From CAZDBA01 sp964503615 (lineage in GTDB: Bacteria > Planctomycetota > Planctomycetia > Pirellulales > Pirellulaceae): a stretch of 29,479 nucleotides of DNA. Where the stretch lies: positions 1-29,479 of the forward strand of contig CAZDBA010000051.1 in NCBI GenBank assembly GCA_964503615.1, written 5' to 3'. A program made the translations under genes and the position numbers. Of the stretch, positions 15,306 through 23,908 are shown piece by piece; within the stretch, counting starts at the first letter, position 1; the number at the start of each line of letters is the position of its first letter. Below the pieces are notes generated by a model, which searched no databases, was not told where the DNA came from, and saw nothing but the letters and a program-made list of their open reading frames with translations.

Positions 15306-16343
15306 ATGCTCATCACTAAACTTCATCAGTCACTTTTGGCATTAACGATTTGTGTGTTGCTGGCGACCTTGGTTCAAGCACAGTCTGGAACGAAACAGAA
15401 AGAAGCAGCACAGGAAGAGCAACCTGCACTTGGCAACGTGATTACCACCAAGAGCGAGCTATCAGGCATCGGTCAGGAGAAAGGTGTGATGCGTCGTGAT
15501 CCTAGCGATGTCATCAAAGTCGACGACCTCTACTACGTCTGGTATTCGAAAGGAACGATCTCACCCGGATACGACGCGACGGTTTGGTACGCCACATCGA
15601 CGGACGGAGTCGAATGGACTGAGCAAGGGATGGCGTTGGACAAAGGAACTCCCGGCAGCTGGGAAGGCGCGAGTGTTTTCACTCCGAACATTTTGGTTGC
15701 CGAAGGACGGTACTGGTTATTCTACACTGGCACTTCCAGAGATTACGCCGAAAAGCCATTCAAGCCCGATTCGAAAATTGGCATCGCCGTCTCCGACTCA
15801 CCCAACGGTCCTTGGGAACGGACTTCAACGGACCCTGTACTATCCAATACCGACGACCCCGAAGAATTCGATAGCCATTTGGTTGACGATGCCTGCCTGA
15901 TCGTGCGCGATGGAAAATATTGGTTCTACTACAAGGGTCGACAACAGGGCAAAGGACCTGGACAAACTCAGATGGGGTTGGCGATCGCGGACAAACCTCA
16001 AGGTCCCTACGTTAGGCACGAATCCAATCCTGTAATCCCAGGCAACCACGAAGTCCTCGTTTGGCCACACGGTACAGGAGTCGCCGCGATGATCGGTACA
16101 ACAGGCCCGAAAGAGATCACCAACTCGATTCTTTTTGCAGAAGATGGAATCAATTTTTCCAAAATACATACGGCCAAAAAAGGGCCTTGGGCGGGCGGTT
16201 CTTATCGGCCCGAAGCGTTTACCGATAGCGGCACTGGCACGATGCCAGAGTGGGGCGTCCAAATCGGCCGCGCGAAAGGGGCGCTTCCGTTTATAAGCCG
16301 GTTCGACTTGGAAGAAAGTCACGCAAAAACAGCCGAAGAGTAG
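15306..16343 (+). CDS. GH117-like five-bladed propeller glycosidase, exported
   Basis: Secreted enzyme resembling glycoside hydrolase family 117 (alpha-1,3-(3,6-anhydro)-L-galactosidases acting on agar oligosaccharides) and related GH43-like propellers. Propeller blades show as repeated Y(Y/W)(V/L/F)(W/F)Y strands: DLYYVWYS, GRYWLFYT, GKYWFYYK. Family-like features are DPSDVIKVDDLYYVWYSKG with GYDATVWYATS, SVFTPNIL, VDDACLI, MGLAIADKPQGPY, and NHEVLVWP, where the His-Glu pair matches the catalytic region of GH117. SYRPEAF closes the domain. The frame opens at ATG 15246, but ATG 15306 starts a clean signal peptide (MLITKLHQSLLALTICVLLATLVQA), so I prefer it. The acceptor sugar is not certain from sequence. 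It stands alone, without other agarase genes in the window. Confidence 0.8.
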   Translation: MLITKLHQSLLALTICVLLATLVQAQSGTKQKEAAQEEQPALGNVITTKSELSGIGQEKGVMRRDPSDVIKVDDLYYVWYSKGTISPGYDATVWYATSTDGVEWTEQGMALDKGTPGSWEGASVFTPNILVAEGRYWLFYTGTSRDYAEKPFKPDSKIGIAVSDSPNGPWERTSTDPVLSNTDDPEEFDSHLVDDACLIVRDGKYWFYYKGRQQGKGPGQTQMGLAIADKPQGPYVRHESNPVIPGNHEVLVWPHGTGVAAMIGTTGPKEITNSILFAEDGINFSKIHTAKKGPWAGGSYRPEAFTDSGTGTMPEWGVQIGRAKGALPFISRFDLEESHAKTAEE

Positions 16344-16358
16344 TTTTCTGAGTCAAAG

Positions 16359-16380
16359 GAGCCGCTTATCAGCTGGCGGT
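16359..16380. repeat. Dispersed repeat GAGCCGCTTATCAGC (copy 2)
   Basis: Sixteen bases after the GH117-like stop codon, GAGCCGCTTATCAGCTGGCG matches the copy at 465-484. CAGCTGG and the flanking GCC give partial dyad symmetry. It is intergenic in both places. Confidence 0.45.
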
Positions 16381-16537
16381 TCAATTTGAGCACGTGAATT
16401 GCCCTTTCATCGCTAAACCCAAGTCAAACACCTGTTTCTTTTCGATACCCGCCTAACGTCAACGGGTTCATATTGATTCGGCGGGATCAATCCGTCTATG
16501 ATCTCGCGCTGATCAAGTAAACGAAAAGGAATCAAGG

Positions 16538-17383
16538 ATGATTGAATTAAGCTGTTTCAAAGTATGTAGATTTTTAGCCGCAGTAACAGCCGTTGCATTT
16601 GTATGTTGTGGAACAGCCGAAGCTCAGCGACGAGGTGGTCCACGAACCCCCGCTCCAAAACGCGCTCCGGCTTACCGAGGTCCAACGTTCAAGGCTCCGC
16701 ACCGACGTCCCGTTCCGCTTGCCCAACCAAGCATCAAAATCGGTCCCGTTCGTATTGCGCTTCCTGTCGCACAACCCCGACGCCCCATTCCAGTAGCACC
16801 CAAGTTCTATGTGGCTCCACCGCGCGGATATGTTTCGGTACAAATTGGTGGACTGTCCTACTATCGAGTCGGGAACGTTCATTATCGCCCGATGGTTCAT
16901 CAGGGAAACACCGTTTATGTCGTTGCCAATCCGACACTACTTGCAAACGCACCTGTTCAACCTGAGCTTTACGATCAAGTGATCGTTAACAACCAAGTCT
17001 ACTATCGGGAGAAGCTTCCACTGCTTCCACAAGATGCAGTGGCTCAACAGTACGCTGACACTCCGGTCATCCCAAATACCACCGACCAAGCTTATCTCGT
17101 TCCACCAGCCAATCAAGATACTGTAATCCCAAATCCTTATGCCGATCCAACGGTTGCACCCGATGTCGTTACTTCGAATTACGAACAATCCGTGTTGCAG
17201 CAGAATCCTATTATTCCGGATTCGTCTTTTAAGATCGGTTCCAAAGTTCGTGTTCTACCCACCTCTGCCCGACAACTCGTTTACGACACAACAACCTACT
17301 ATGTCGCCGAGAACACGTACTACCTCCCCGTCGGCGAGGAAGAGAATCCAGAATTCATCATCGTAGCGAATCCAATTCGGTAA
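16538..17383 (+). CDS. Secreted proline-rich protein with YYR-type repeats
   Basis: A 281-residue exported protein. The signal peptide is about 1-29 (CRFLAAVTAVAFVCCGTAEAQ). A basic, proline-rich segment follows (about 30-90, PAPKRAPAYRGP and PVPLAQP). Then come repeated beta modules: VSVQIGGLSYYRVGNVHYRP with NTVYVVANP (about 99-133), DQVIVNNQVYYRE, and at the end RQLVYDTTTYYVAENTYYLP with EFIIVANP (about 243-279). The repeated (Y)YxxxNxxYxxx...V(A)NP pattern resembles DUF6515-like small envelope proteins. The ATG is preceded by AAGGA and AAGG sites. It is probably a cell-envelope or extracellular structural protein; no enzymatic motif is present. Confidence 0.75.
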   Translation: MIELSCFKVCRFLAAVTAVAFVCCGTAEAQRRGGPRTPAPKRAPAYRGPTFKAPHRRPVPLAQPSIKIGPVRIALPVAQPRRPIPVAPKFYVAPPRGYVSVQIGGLSYYRVGNVHYRPMVHQGNTVYVVANPTLLANAPVQPELYDQVIVNNQVYYREKLPLLPQDAVAQQYADTPVIPNTTDQAYLVPPANQDTVIPNPYADPTVAPDVVTSNYEQSVLQQNPIIPDSSFKIGSKVRVLPTSARQLVYDTTTYYVAENTYYLPVGEEENPEFIIVANPIR

Positions 17384-17399
17384 GTAACACGCCCCTCAG

Positions 17400-17449
17400 T
17401 AGCATGCCTCTCCGAGGGCGTTAACACTCGCTTCAGAGAGGCGATGCTA
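17400..17449. terminator. Long hairpin between convergent genes
   Basis: TAGCAT-GCCTCTC (17400-17412) pairs with GAGAGGC-G-ATGCTA (17436-17449), 13 base pairs with one bulged G. CGAG/CTCG adds an inner stem around GTTAAC. Lying between the stops of two convergent genes, it may act as a two-way terminator, although T runs are absent. Confidence 0.45.
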
Positions 17450-17472
17450 TGCACCTTGGACTAAGCCAACTC

Positions 17473-17937
17473 CTACTCGAAAACGATCTCGCCTCGAATC
17501 GCATACTGCTTTCCCATCTCAGTACTCATCAAACTGGCTTTGGGCGTAACACCGACTCGAGGCAGATCCATTCGGTCTGCATCCCAACACGTTCCAATAG
17601 TGATCTCTTCAGAAGTCAAACCGTCGTTGTGGAAACTGATCGCTTCGACCAGCAGCAACATTTGGTCATCGTCAATTTCGAAGTACTCATCGCGTAAATC
17701 GCTGACCAGAGAGGCGGCGCGTCGACCATGATCCGGGTCGTAACTATCGCTCTCCCTTTCCACATCGTGAAAGACCGCAAACAAGCGGACGACCGTTTCG
17801 TCAGCACCGTTATGCTCAGCAAGCTTCAATCCGTTTGATTCAACGTTGCGCCAGTGTTGTGGACCGTGCTGCGACCAACTGCTCAGCTGGAAATGCTGTG
17901 CCATATCTTTCCAAATGCGGTCAAAGTCTATCGTCAT
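17473..17937 (-). CDS. HD-domain protein, putative metal-dependent phosphohydrolase
   Basis: A 154-residue HD-superfamily protein. Metal-ligand candidates appear in the usual order: H24 and H28 (HGPQHW), H57-D58 (FHDVERES), H70 (DPDHG), H103 (SFHND) and D119/D121 (CWDADRMDLPRVG). Proteins of this small type have been linked to hydrolysis of phosphorylated nucleotides, but the substrate here is unknown. It is the last gene of the minus-strand group, 23 bases after the methyltransferase gene. Confidence 0.85.
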   Translation of the reverse strand: MTIDFDRIWKDMAQHFQLSSWSQHGPQHWRNVESNGLKLAEHNGADETVVRLFAVFHDVERESDSYDPDHGRRAASLVSDLRDEYFEIDDDQMLLLVEAISFHNDGLTSEEITIGTCWDADRMDLPRVGVTPKASLMSTEMGKQYAIRGEIVFE

Positions 17938-17960
17938 CTACTGTTCGACTTTCTTGAAAC

Positions 17961-18743
17961 TCAAGCTGCCTTTTTCCGGGCAACCGCCAAAAAACACTCG
18001 GCCAATTCATGATTTTCATTGGTGGTAGGATGAATACCACGTTCCTGGTCTCGGTTGAACTGAAAAGTCGTTCCCGAGTTTTGGTTGTACAACTCGATCG
18101 ACTCGAAATCAGCTTCCAGCACCGATCGAAATGAATCGCGATCGTAGACTCGAACATGGTGCGGTGCGATTTCCAGCGGCCACATGTTGGGAGTGGAGCA
18201 AATCAGCAAACCGCCCGGCTTGAGAATACGGGCAAACTCCACGAGCAACTTCACATCACAATCCACATGTTCAATCGTCTCAAACGAAGTGATCGCATCC
18301 AGCGAGTTCGATTCGATACCTGTCGCATCACCGCTGGCACAAAAATAGCGTACGCCGTCCGGAGCATGTTTTTTGGTGGCATAATTGACCGCGTCGGGAC
18401 AAATATCAATTCCAGTCACCGACTGGGCACCGCCCCGCTCTTTCAACAACTCAGTTCCGTATCCGGTACCACATGCGATATCTGCGACCGTTAGCGATTT
18501 GACTCGCTCTGCAGCGAACCGATAACGATCAAGATGAAACTCGGCTCGGCCAGGATCAAAAATCGGCAAAGTCGGATCCATCCTCTCACTGCGATTCTGG
18601 AACAACCACTTGATCTCAGGGTCTGAAATGCAATGTTCCCACATCGCTTCCATGCGTTCCATCCGCCCGCGCAAATTCTCGATTTGTTGCCGCTGATTTT
18701 GAATGTACTTGAGGTGCAGCTTTAGTTTTTCTTCGACGTCCAA
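17961..18743 (-). CDS. Class I SAM-dependent methyltransferase
   Basis: A 260-residue methyltransferase. An N-terminal charged coiled-coil-like stretch (about 4-34) precedes the Rossmann domain. SAM motif I is VADIACGTGYGTELL (86-100), the acidic motif II region is VTGIDIC, and TSFETIEHVDCD and LKPGGLLICSTPN follow. The protein class methylates small molecules or sugar/lipid acceptors. The frame starts with TTG at 18743 just after an upstream stop, since no earlier ATG is available. It lies 63 bases downstream of a TylF-type methyltransferase gene, which suggests joint modification of the same glycan or lipid (inference). Confidence 0.87.
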   Translation of the reverse strand: MDVEEKLKLHLKYIQNQRQQIENLRGRMERMEAMWEHCISDPEIKWLFQNRSERMDPTLPIFDPGRAEFHLDRYRFAAERVKSLTVADIACGTGYGTELLKERGGAQSVTGIDICPDAVNYATKKHAPDGVRYFCASGDATGIESNSLDAITSFETIEHVDCDVKLLVEFARILKPGGLLICSTPNMWPLEIAPHHVRVYDRDSFRSVLEADFESIELYNQNSGTTFQFNRDQERGIHPTTNENHELAECFLAVARKKAA

Positions 18744-18806
18744 TTTTGTCTCTCATTGATTTACGTCACGAGGATGCGAATGGCGAAAAAGCACAGCGCC
18801 AACCGT

Positions 18807-19544
18807 CTATCGCTTGATAAACATGACGTTGCCCGTATTCAATATGGCGTAGACCATACCCGTTTCGTTGGCAAACTCGTTTACGGCACGAATACATCCC
18901 GGCCAGTTGTTATTCGCCCAAGGGCCAAAATCGTCACACATCATAATTCCGCCAGTCGATAACCGCGGATAAAAATAGCGAAACGAAGCCAACGTCGGTT
19001 CGTATACATCCACATCAACATGGACAAAACGATACTTTTGCTCAGGCACCTCGTCAAACACGTCAGGAATCCAGCCTTTGTGAATGTTCACCCCACTAAA
19101 GTCAGAAAGCGTTTCCCGAGCCGTTTCCATTGAGGTGCGCGTGAACGCCCCTTCCCCGAACCGCTTGGCAGGAAACTCGCCATCTTTCTCGACCGGTTCC
19201 GAAAGCCCTTCGAACGAGTCGAACATGAAATGCGTTTCACCGTTAAAGGTTCCAATCTCGCGTCGCAAGTAATGACATATTAGAAACGAGGACAACCCGC
19301 GAAAGACACCCGCTTCGGCAGTGTAACCGGGAACGCCACGAGTCAACTGCAGCATTTGGCAAATATGAAAAAACCTGGCTCGCCGCAACGCATTGTCTTG
19401 CATCTTCGATTTTTTAAGTCCCGCCCCGTACGCGGACAGATATTCAGGCAAGAGTTGATGTGAAGCATGATCAGTCACATCCGATGTGACTTCAAACTTT
19501 GACTTAGGTGCTGGTGTTACGGAGGCTTTTAATACCTGGTCCAC
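18807..19544 (-). CDS. TylF/MycF-family O-methyltransferase
   Basis: A 245-residue protein of the TylF (macrocin O-methyltransferase) family, metal- and SAM-dependent enzymes that methylate sugar hydroxyls. Visible motifs are TAEAGVFRGLSSFLI (SAM loop), MFDSFEGLSEP, then the catalytic metal stretch FVHVDVDVYEPTLASF and GGIMMCDDFGPW, with conserved aspartates in both. The GTG start at 19544 has a GAGGG site 5 bases upstream. As a neighbour of another methyltransferase and an HD protein it may take part in decorating an extracellular polysaccharide, though no glycosyltransferase lies nearby. Confidence 0.88.
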   Translation of the reverse strand: MDQVLKASVTPAPKSKFEVTSDVTDHASHQLLPEYLSAYGAGLKKSKMQDNALRRARFFHICQMLQLTRGVPGYTAEAGVFRGLSSFLICHYLRREIGTFNGETHFMFDSFEGLSEPVEKDGEFPAKRFGEGAFTRTSMETARETLSDFSGVNIHKGWIPDVFDEVPEQKYRFVHVDVDVYEPTLASFRYFYPRLSTGGIMMCDDFGPWANNNWPGCIRAVNEFANETGMVYAILNTGNVMFIKR

Positions 19545-19613
19545 GATTCCCTCTACTTATGACTGATTCTCTTGGTCGTGACTAAGTATCGAACCCGATC
19601 TTGATCACAGTTT

Positions 19614-20072
19614 CTAAGTATCGCGGATTGTGCGAAGTCGATAAACCACAATCAGACCGATAATTGCCGCTAACGTGATAGCAAGTTTAAAATAAAAGTT
19701 CAAATCTCGGAAAAGCCATGTGAAAAGAACCAGCGCGGAAACCATGACATAAGCCAAAACCTTGACGCCCACCCGGACCCCACCGTGCTCGTCCCATTCC
19801 GTAAGCGGTTTGCCGACCAACGGCCAAGTCAAAATCCAAGCGTGGAGTCTTGGCGAGACGCGAACCAGGAAGAAGCCCATCAACAATAGAAACGGAGTCG
19901 TAGGAATACCGGGCAATATCACACCCACCATCCCAAGCACAAAAAACAAAACGGCCAGCGCAAGATAAACGACCTTGGTAGGCCAACTCAGAACTTTCCC
20001 CACGTTGGAAGTTTTCAGTCCGTCTGGTCGGTCTGACTTGGCTGAACTTTCAGAAATAGGATCGCCGGGCAT
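19614..20072 (-). CDS. DUF454 (YbaN-like) inner membrane protein
   Basis: A small membrane protein with the DUF454 signature: LGMVGVILPGIPTTPFLLLMGFFLVRVSPRLHAWIL followed by WPLVGKPLTEWDEHGGV. Three to four helices are visible (VVYLALAVLFFVLGMVGVILPG, FLLLMGFFLV, VLAYVMVSALVLFTWLF, LAITLAAIIGLIVVY). A longer frame reaches TTG 20147, but ATG 20072 is a better start because the extra 25 residues are not typical. The family function is unknown. It lies 69 bases upstream of the TylF gene and may lead the minus-strand operon. Confidence 0.85.
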   Translation of the reverse strand: MPGDPISESSAKSDRPDGLKTSNVGKVLSWPTKVVYLALAVLFFVLGMVGVILPGIPTTPFLLLMGFFLVRVSPRLHAWILTWPLVGKPLTEWDEHGGVRVGVKVLAYVMVSALVLFTWLFRDLNFYFKLAITLAAIIGLIVVYRLRTIRDT

Positions 20073-20413
20073 CAAGGCTAAAGTCTGCTTTCCATGAAGT
20101 GCCAAAAAGAGAGCTGAGAATCGATGCCCTATTATCAGCAGTCCCAACGGCCAGCGGTAGGCTAAAGCTCAATAAATATCGACATGAAACGTTCTCAAAT
20201 AACGTTGAAGGCCTTTCCAAACCAGATTTTGTTTCGAAAGCAGTGATGCCTAACGGATCTTTCGCAGAGCAAAAGAAGGCTTATGCATACTCAGTAGTTC
20301 TGACTACGACTCGTTTCGATTTTCGTGTGATTTTGTGGCTAGTGCGGTTGCCTGATAACCCGCTCTACAGCAACAATGTTCGGCTTCGATCTCGCCTTGG
20401 AAAACGATAAGCC

Positions 20414-21226
20414 ATGAAGACTGCGATCACACTCAGCCTACTACCATCAAGCCCCCGCATGCCCTTCGTTTTGGGCCCCGACCTTGAAAAAGGCGTCGCC
20501 CGCGCAGCGGAACTTGGCTACGACGCGTTTGAGCTGTTTCCGCCCACCATCGAGGCGATCGACACCAGCACAATCAATCGGCTGACCGAATCTTACAATA
20601 TTCAGTTATCAACGATCGGGACAGGTGGCGGTTGGGTGTCCCAAGGTTTGACGCTCACCAATGCTGATCCCGCTGAACGTAAACGAGGTATCGAATACGC
20701 CAAACAGATGGTGCAAGTCGCTGGCGACATGGGTGCTTCGGCGATCATCGGCTCCATGCAAGGCCGCGCCGGCGACAACGATCGTAGTGAAACCCTAAAA
20801 CGATTAGGCGACGCATTAGCAGAGTTGGGTGAGTATTCAAAACAATGGGAAGTGCCTGTATTTTACGAGCCCTTAAATCGATACGAAACCGATCTTGCTA
20901 ATACGCTGGCAGACGCCGCAAAAGTGCTTGAAGATTGTGGCGCAGATAATTCACTGTTACTGGCCGACTTATTCCACATGAACATCGAAGAGACCTGCGT
21001 TTGCACCGCGCTAAAAGCCGCTTCCAACCACATCGGGCATATCCATTTTATCGACTCCAACCGCTGGCCCGCTGGCAACGGCCACACCGATTTTGAAGCG
21101 ATCGTGGCGACATTGAATGAGATCGGATTCGATCGCTACCTCGCAGTAGAGGCGTACCCCTTGCCCGATCAAGACGCCGCCGCCGTTGCCGCCATGGACG
21201 CGTTCAAGAAATTTGGGATTTGTTAG
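20414..21226 (+). CDS. Sugar phosphate isomerase/epimerase-like TIM barrel
   Basis: A 270-residue xylose-isomerase-like (AP endonuclease 2 superfamily) TIM barrel. Metal-ligand candidates show in the barrel order: the E of VFYEPLNRYE, D and H of LLADLFHMNIEE, H of HIGHIHFIDSNRWPAGNGHTDF, and the final E of YLAVEAYPLP. Such enzymes isomerise or epimerise free or phosphorylated sugars, and the substrate is undetermined. Its stop codon directly abuts the ATG of the next gene (TAGATG), so the two are almost certainly co-translated. The partner reductase and lactonase suggest a role in L-fucose, L-galactose or related sugar breakdown. Confidence 0.88.
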   Translation: MKTAITLSLLPSSPRMPFVLGPDLEKGVARAAELGYDAFELFPPTIEAIDTSTINRLTESYNIQLSTIGTGGGWVSQGLTLTNADPAERKRGIEYAKQMVQVAGDMGASAIIGSMQGRAGDNDRSETLKRLGDALAELGEYSKQWEVPVFYEPLNRYETDLANTLADAAKVLEDCGADNSLLLADLFHMNIEETCVCTALKAASNHIGHIHFIDSNRWPAGNGHTDFEAIVATLNEIGFDRYLAVEAYPLPDQDAAAVAAMDAFKKFGIC

Positions 21227-22174
21227 ATGGAACAAAGGGCACTTGGAAAAACCGGTTTAAAGACAAGCGTACTCGGGTTCGGCGCGTCAAGCATGGGCGC
21301 CGAGTTTCGCAACATCGATCTTGGCGAGGCGATACGGTCGTGCCAAGTCGCGATCGATTCGGGAATGAATCTGATCGACACTTCGCCCTACTATGGTCGA
21401 GGTCTCTCCGAGGCGCTATTGGGATTTGTGTTGCCCTCGCTACCGCGTGACAGCTATATCCTTTCCACCAAACTGGGCCGCTATGCTCCCGATCACTTTG
21501 ACTTTTCAGCGCGACGAGTCGCGGAAAGTATCGACATTAGCCTGGAGCGGATGAAAGTCGATCATATCGACATCATACTTTGCCATGACATTGAGTTTGT
21601 CGACACATCACAAATATGGAACGAAACGTTACCCGCGCTGGAAAAAATCCGGGAGCAGGGCAAAGTTCGCTTCATCGGTATCTCTGGCTACCCGATGAAG
21701 AACTTTACAACCGCCATCCAAAACTTTGACCTGGATGTGATCCTATCGTACAACCACTATACGATTCAAAATACGATGCTGTCCGACATTGTCGATCTTC
21801 TCAAGTCAAAACAAGTGGGCATCATGAACGCCGCTCCGTTCAGCGCCCGACTACTGACAAACGCTCCGTTGCCCGTGTGGCACAAAGCGACAGACAAAGT
21901 CCGCAAGATCTGCAAAGCGGCTGCCGACCACTGTACCGCCGCAGGTTCTGACATCGCTAAACTGGCTGTACAGTTTTCGATCGCTCACGAAGATATGTCG
22001 ACTTGCATTACCGGCTCGGCCAACCCAGACCGAGTCAAACAGTGGTGCAAGTGGATCGCCGAACCGATCGATCAAACTTTATTGGAAGAAGTTCAAAAGA
22101 TCCTGGCGCCAATTCACAATTGGTTTTATCTAGAAGGTAAGCCGGAAAATAACGACCCTGTCCCGGCCCAATAA
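21227..22174 (+). CDS. Aldo/keto reductase, L-galactose/L-fucose dehydrogenase type
   Basis: A 315-residue NAD(P)-dependent oxidoreductase with the aldo/keto reductase tetrad D51, Y56, K82 and H120 (DTSPYYG, STKLGRY, ILCHDIE). The overall phrasing (LGKTGLKTSVLGFGASSMG, RRVAESIDISLERMKVDHIDI, GISGYPM, SYNHYTIQNTML) resembles L-galactose dehydrogenases, which oxidise an aldose at C1 to the lactone. The downstream gene encodes an L-fuconolactonase-type hydrolase, which would open that lactone. The two therefore form consecutive steps of an oxidative sugar pathway (inference). It lies between the sugar isomerase (abutting) and the lactonase (9 bases). Confidence 0.88.
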   Translation: MEQRALGKTGLKTSVLGFGASSMGAEFRNIDLGEAIRSCQVAIDSGMNLIDTSPYYGRGLSEALLGFVLPSLPRDSYILSTKLGRYAPDHFDFSARRVAESIDISLERMKVDHIDIILCHDIEFVDTSQIWNETLPALEKIREQGKVRFIGISGYPMKNFTTAIQNFDLDVILSYNHYTIQNTMLSDIVDLLKSKQVGIMNAAPFSARLLTNAPLPVWHKATDKVRKICKAAADHCTAAGSDIAKLAVQFSIAHEDMSTCITGSANPDRVKQWCKWIAEPIDQTLLEEVQKILAPIHNWFYLEGKPENNDPVPAQ

Positions 22175-22183
22175 AGCCCAATC

Positions 22184-23023
22184 ATGATCATCGACTCGCA
22201 CCAACACTTTTGGGATCGTTCGCAGATCCAATTCGATTATTCGTGGCAAGAGGCTAAAGGGCTCGAGAATATCTGCAAGACGTTTTTGCCCAGCGATCTA
22301 CTTCCTTTGTTGCAAAACGCAGGTGTTGATCGCACCGTGGTTGTGCAGACCCAACACGATACGGCAGAGAACCACTGGGCTTTGCAACTTGCTGACGAAA
22401 ACGAGTTCATCGTGGGAGTGGTCGGCTGGGTTGATCTTGCCAGTGACAATTGCGAACGCCAGCTGTTGGAGTTCAAAGACCATCCTCTGTTCGTAGGCGT
22501 GCGCCATGTGACACAGGATGAACCTGACGACGACTTTATTATCCGCCCCGATGTTGGCAAAGGTTTGAGCGTACTGGAAAAGCATGGCGTACCGTTTGAT
22601 CTGCTTTTCTATACCAAACATCTACCCCACGCGGCCACGGTTGCCGATCGCTTTCCCAATCTGCCCTTTGTACTGAACCATCTTTCCAAGCCAGAAATAA
22701 AAGCGGGCAACATCGACAACTGGCGAAAAGATCTAGCCGAGGCAGCAAAACGTGAGAACGTATGGTGCAAACTTTCCGGGCTGGTTACCGAGGCAGATCA
22801 CGCAAATTGGAAACCCTCAGACCTACAACCTTATGTCGACGCAGCACTGGAGTCGTTCACGCCTGATCGCTTGATGTTCGGTAGCGACTGGCCTCCTTGC
22901 AATCTTGCCGCCGACTATCAGCGCGTGATCGATTCAACCCGTGAGTGCATCGCCCAACTGAGCGCGGATGAACAAGCTGCGATTATGGGAGCAAACGCGA
23001 TTAAGTTTTACGGGCTGGCGTAA
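22184..23023 (+). CDS. Amidohydrolase, L-fuconolactonase type
   Basis: A 279-residue TIM-barrel amidohydrolase of the Amidohydro_2 group related to L-fucono-1,5-lactonases. Metal site residues begin with the HxH motif in DSHQHFW (H6, H8). Further signatures are VGVRHVTQDEPD, LPFVLNHLSKPEI, VWCKLSGLVTEAD and LMFGSDWPPCNL with the terminal aspartate. The reaction in the family is hydrolysis of sugar lactones to aldonic acids. Its position directly after the sugar dehydrogenase supports that. A dehydratase and aldolase needed to finish an L-fucose route are not in the window. Confidence 0.9.
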   Translation: MIIDSHQHFWDRSQIQFDYSWQEAKGLENICKTFLPSDLLPLLQNAGVDRTVVVQTQHDTAENHWALQLADENEFIVGVVGWVDLASDNCERQLLEFKDHPLFVGVRHVTQDEPDDDFIIRPDVGKGLSVLEKHGVPFDLLFYTKHLPHAATVADRFPNLPFVLNHLSKPEIKAGNIDNWRKDLAEAAKRENVWCKLSGLVTEADHANWKPSDLQPYVDAALESFTPDRLMFGSDWPPCNLAADYQRVIDSTRECIAQLSADEQAAIMGANAIKFYGLA

Positions 23024-23035
23024 GCGAAAACGCGC

Positions 23036-23908
23036 TCACAACGAAACTTCCGCCTCGTCCTCACCACTTCGCGAGCCAAAGATCTGGGCCCAAGCGTGGC
23101 TGAACGCAGCACCATAGAAAATCACCATCCCCGTGATATAGACCCAAATTAACAAAACAACTAACGACCCCGCTCCTCCATACGCTTCGCTCGTCGAAGA
23201 GAATCGCAAATAAAAACCGATCAAGTAGCGACTCAGTCCGATCAAAGCCGCGGTCAGCAATCCCGCTGGCCAAACATCTCGCCACTCGACCTTGGTCACG
23301 GGCAATATCCAAAAGAACAAGGAAAGCACTAACGGGGTAAGCAGAAACGCCACGCTTTTGTCAATGAAGTAGATCCAAGGCAGAATGTTGGGATAGAACT
23401 CGGCCCACCAGGATCCAAACGTTTCCAAACCTGTGCTGAGAATGATCGTCGCCAACAACAATATACCGGCAATAAACACCAAAGCGATTCCAAAGACCCG
23501 CGTCCTGATCAGAAAAAACCAGCCGCTACGATCCTCAATCGGAACGTACCAGATTTCGTTGAACGTATCGTGCAACTGGGAAAAGACACCCGAGGCGGCA
23601 AAGACCAAAATGACCAGGCTGATCGTACTGGCGATCAAACCGGACTCCGGTTGCGACGAAGCGTTCTCCATCAATCCGCCGGTGATCTTGGCAATCTCGT
23701 CGGTGGTAAATTGTGAAACCAGTTCAGTCACTTCCTGTTCAGCGACTTGGCTTCCAAAAACAAACCCGGCGATTCCAATCGCCATAACCAGCAACGGCGC
23801 AAGAGAAAGCACTGTAAAAAAAGTCAGTGCGGCTGCCATTCGTGACGAGTTAGCACGCCCCCAAATCACAAACGATTTTTGAATCAACTTCCAGATACGC
23901 CATAACAT
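23036..23908 (-). CDS. YihY/BrkB-family inner membrane protein
   Basis: A 290-residue polytopic protein with about six membrane helices. YihY/BrkB signatures are ARANSSRMAAALTFFTVLSLAPLLVMAIGIAGFVFG at the N-terminus, ASGVFSQLHDTFNEIWYV in the middle, and AYGGAGSLVVLLIWVYITGMVIFYGAAFSHAW at the end. The family is widespread and its function is still unclear; an older RNase BN label is a misannotation. It converges on the sugar operon, with stops 12 bases apart. Confidence 0.9.
   Translation of the reverse strand: MLWRIWKLIQKSFVIWGRANSSRMAAALTFFTVLSLAPLLVMAIGIAGFVFGSQVAEQEVTELVSQFTTDEIAKITGGLMENASSQPESGLIASTISLVILVFAASGVFSQLHDTFNEIWYVPIEDRSGWFFLIRTRVFGIALVFIAGILLLATIILSTGLETFGSWWAEFYPNILPWIYFIDKSVAFLLTPLVLSLFFWILPVTKVEWRDVWPAGLLTAALIGLSRYLIGFYLRFSSTSEAYGGAGSLVVLLIWVYITGMVIFYGAAFSHAWAQIFGSRSGEDEAEVSL

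Noticed and set aside
20099..20410. 103-codon plus-strand frame ahead of the sugar operon
   Set aside because: It overlaps the likely 5' region of the DUF454 gene, shows no motif and lacks a ribosome site.
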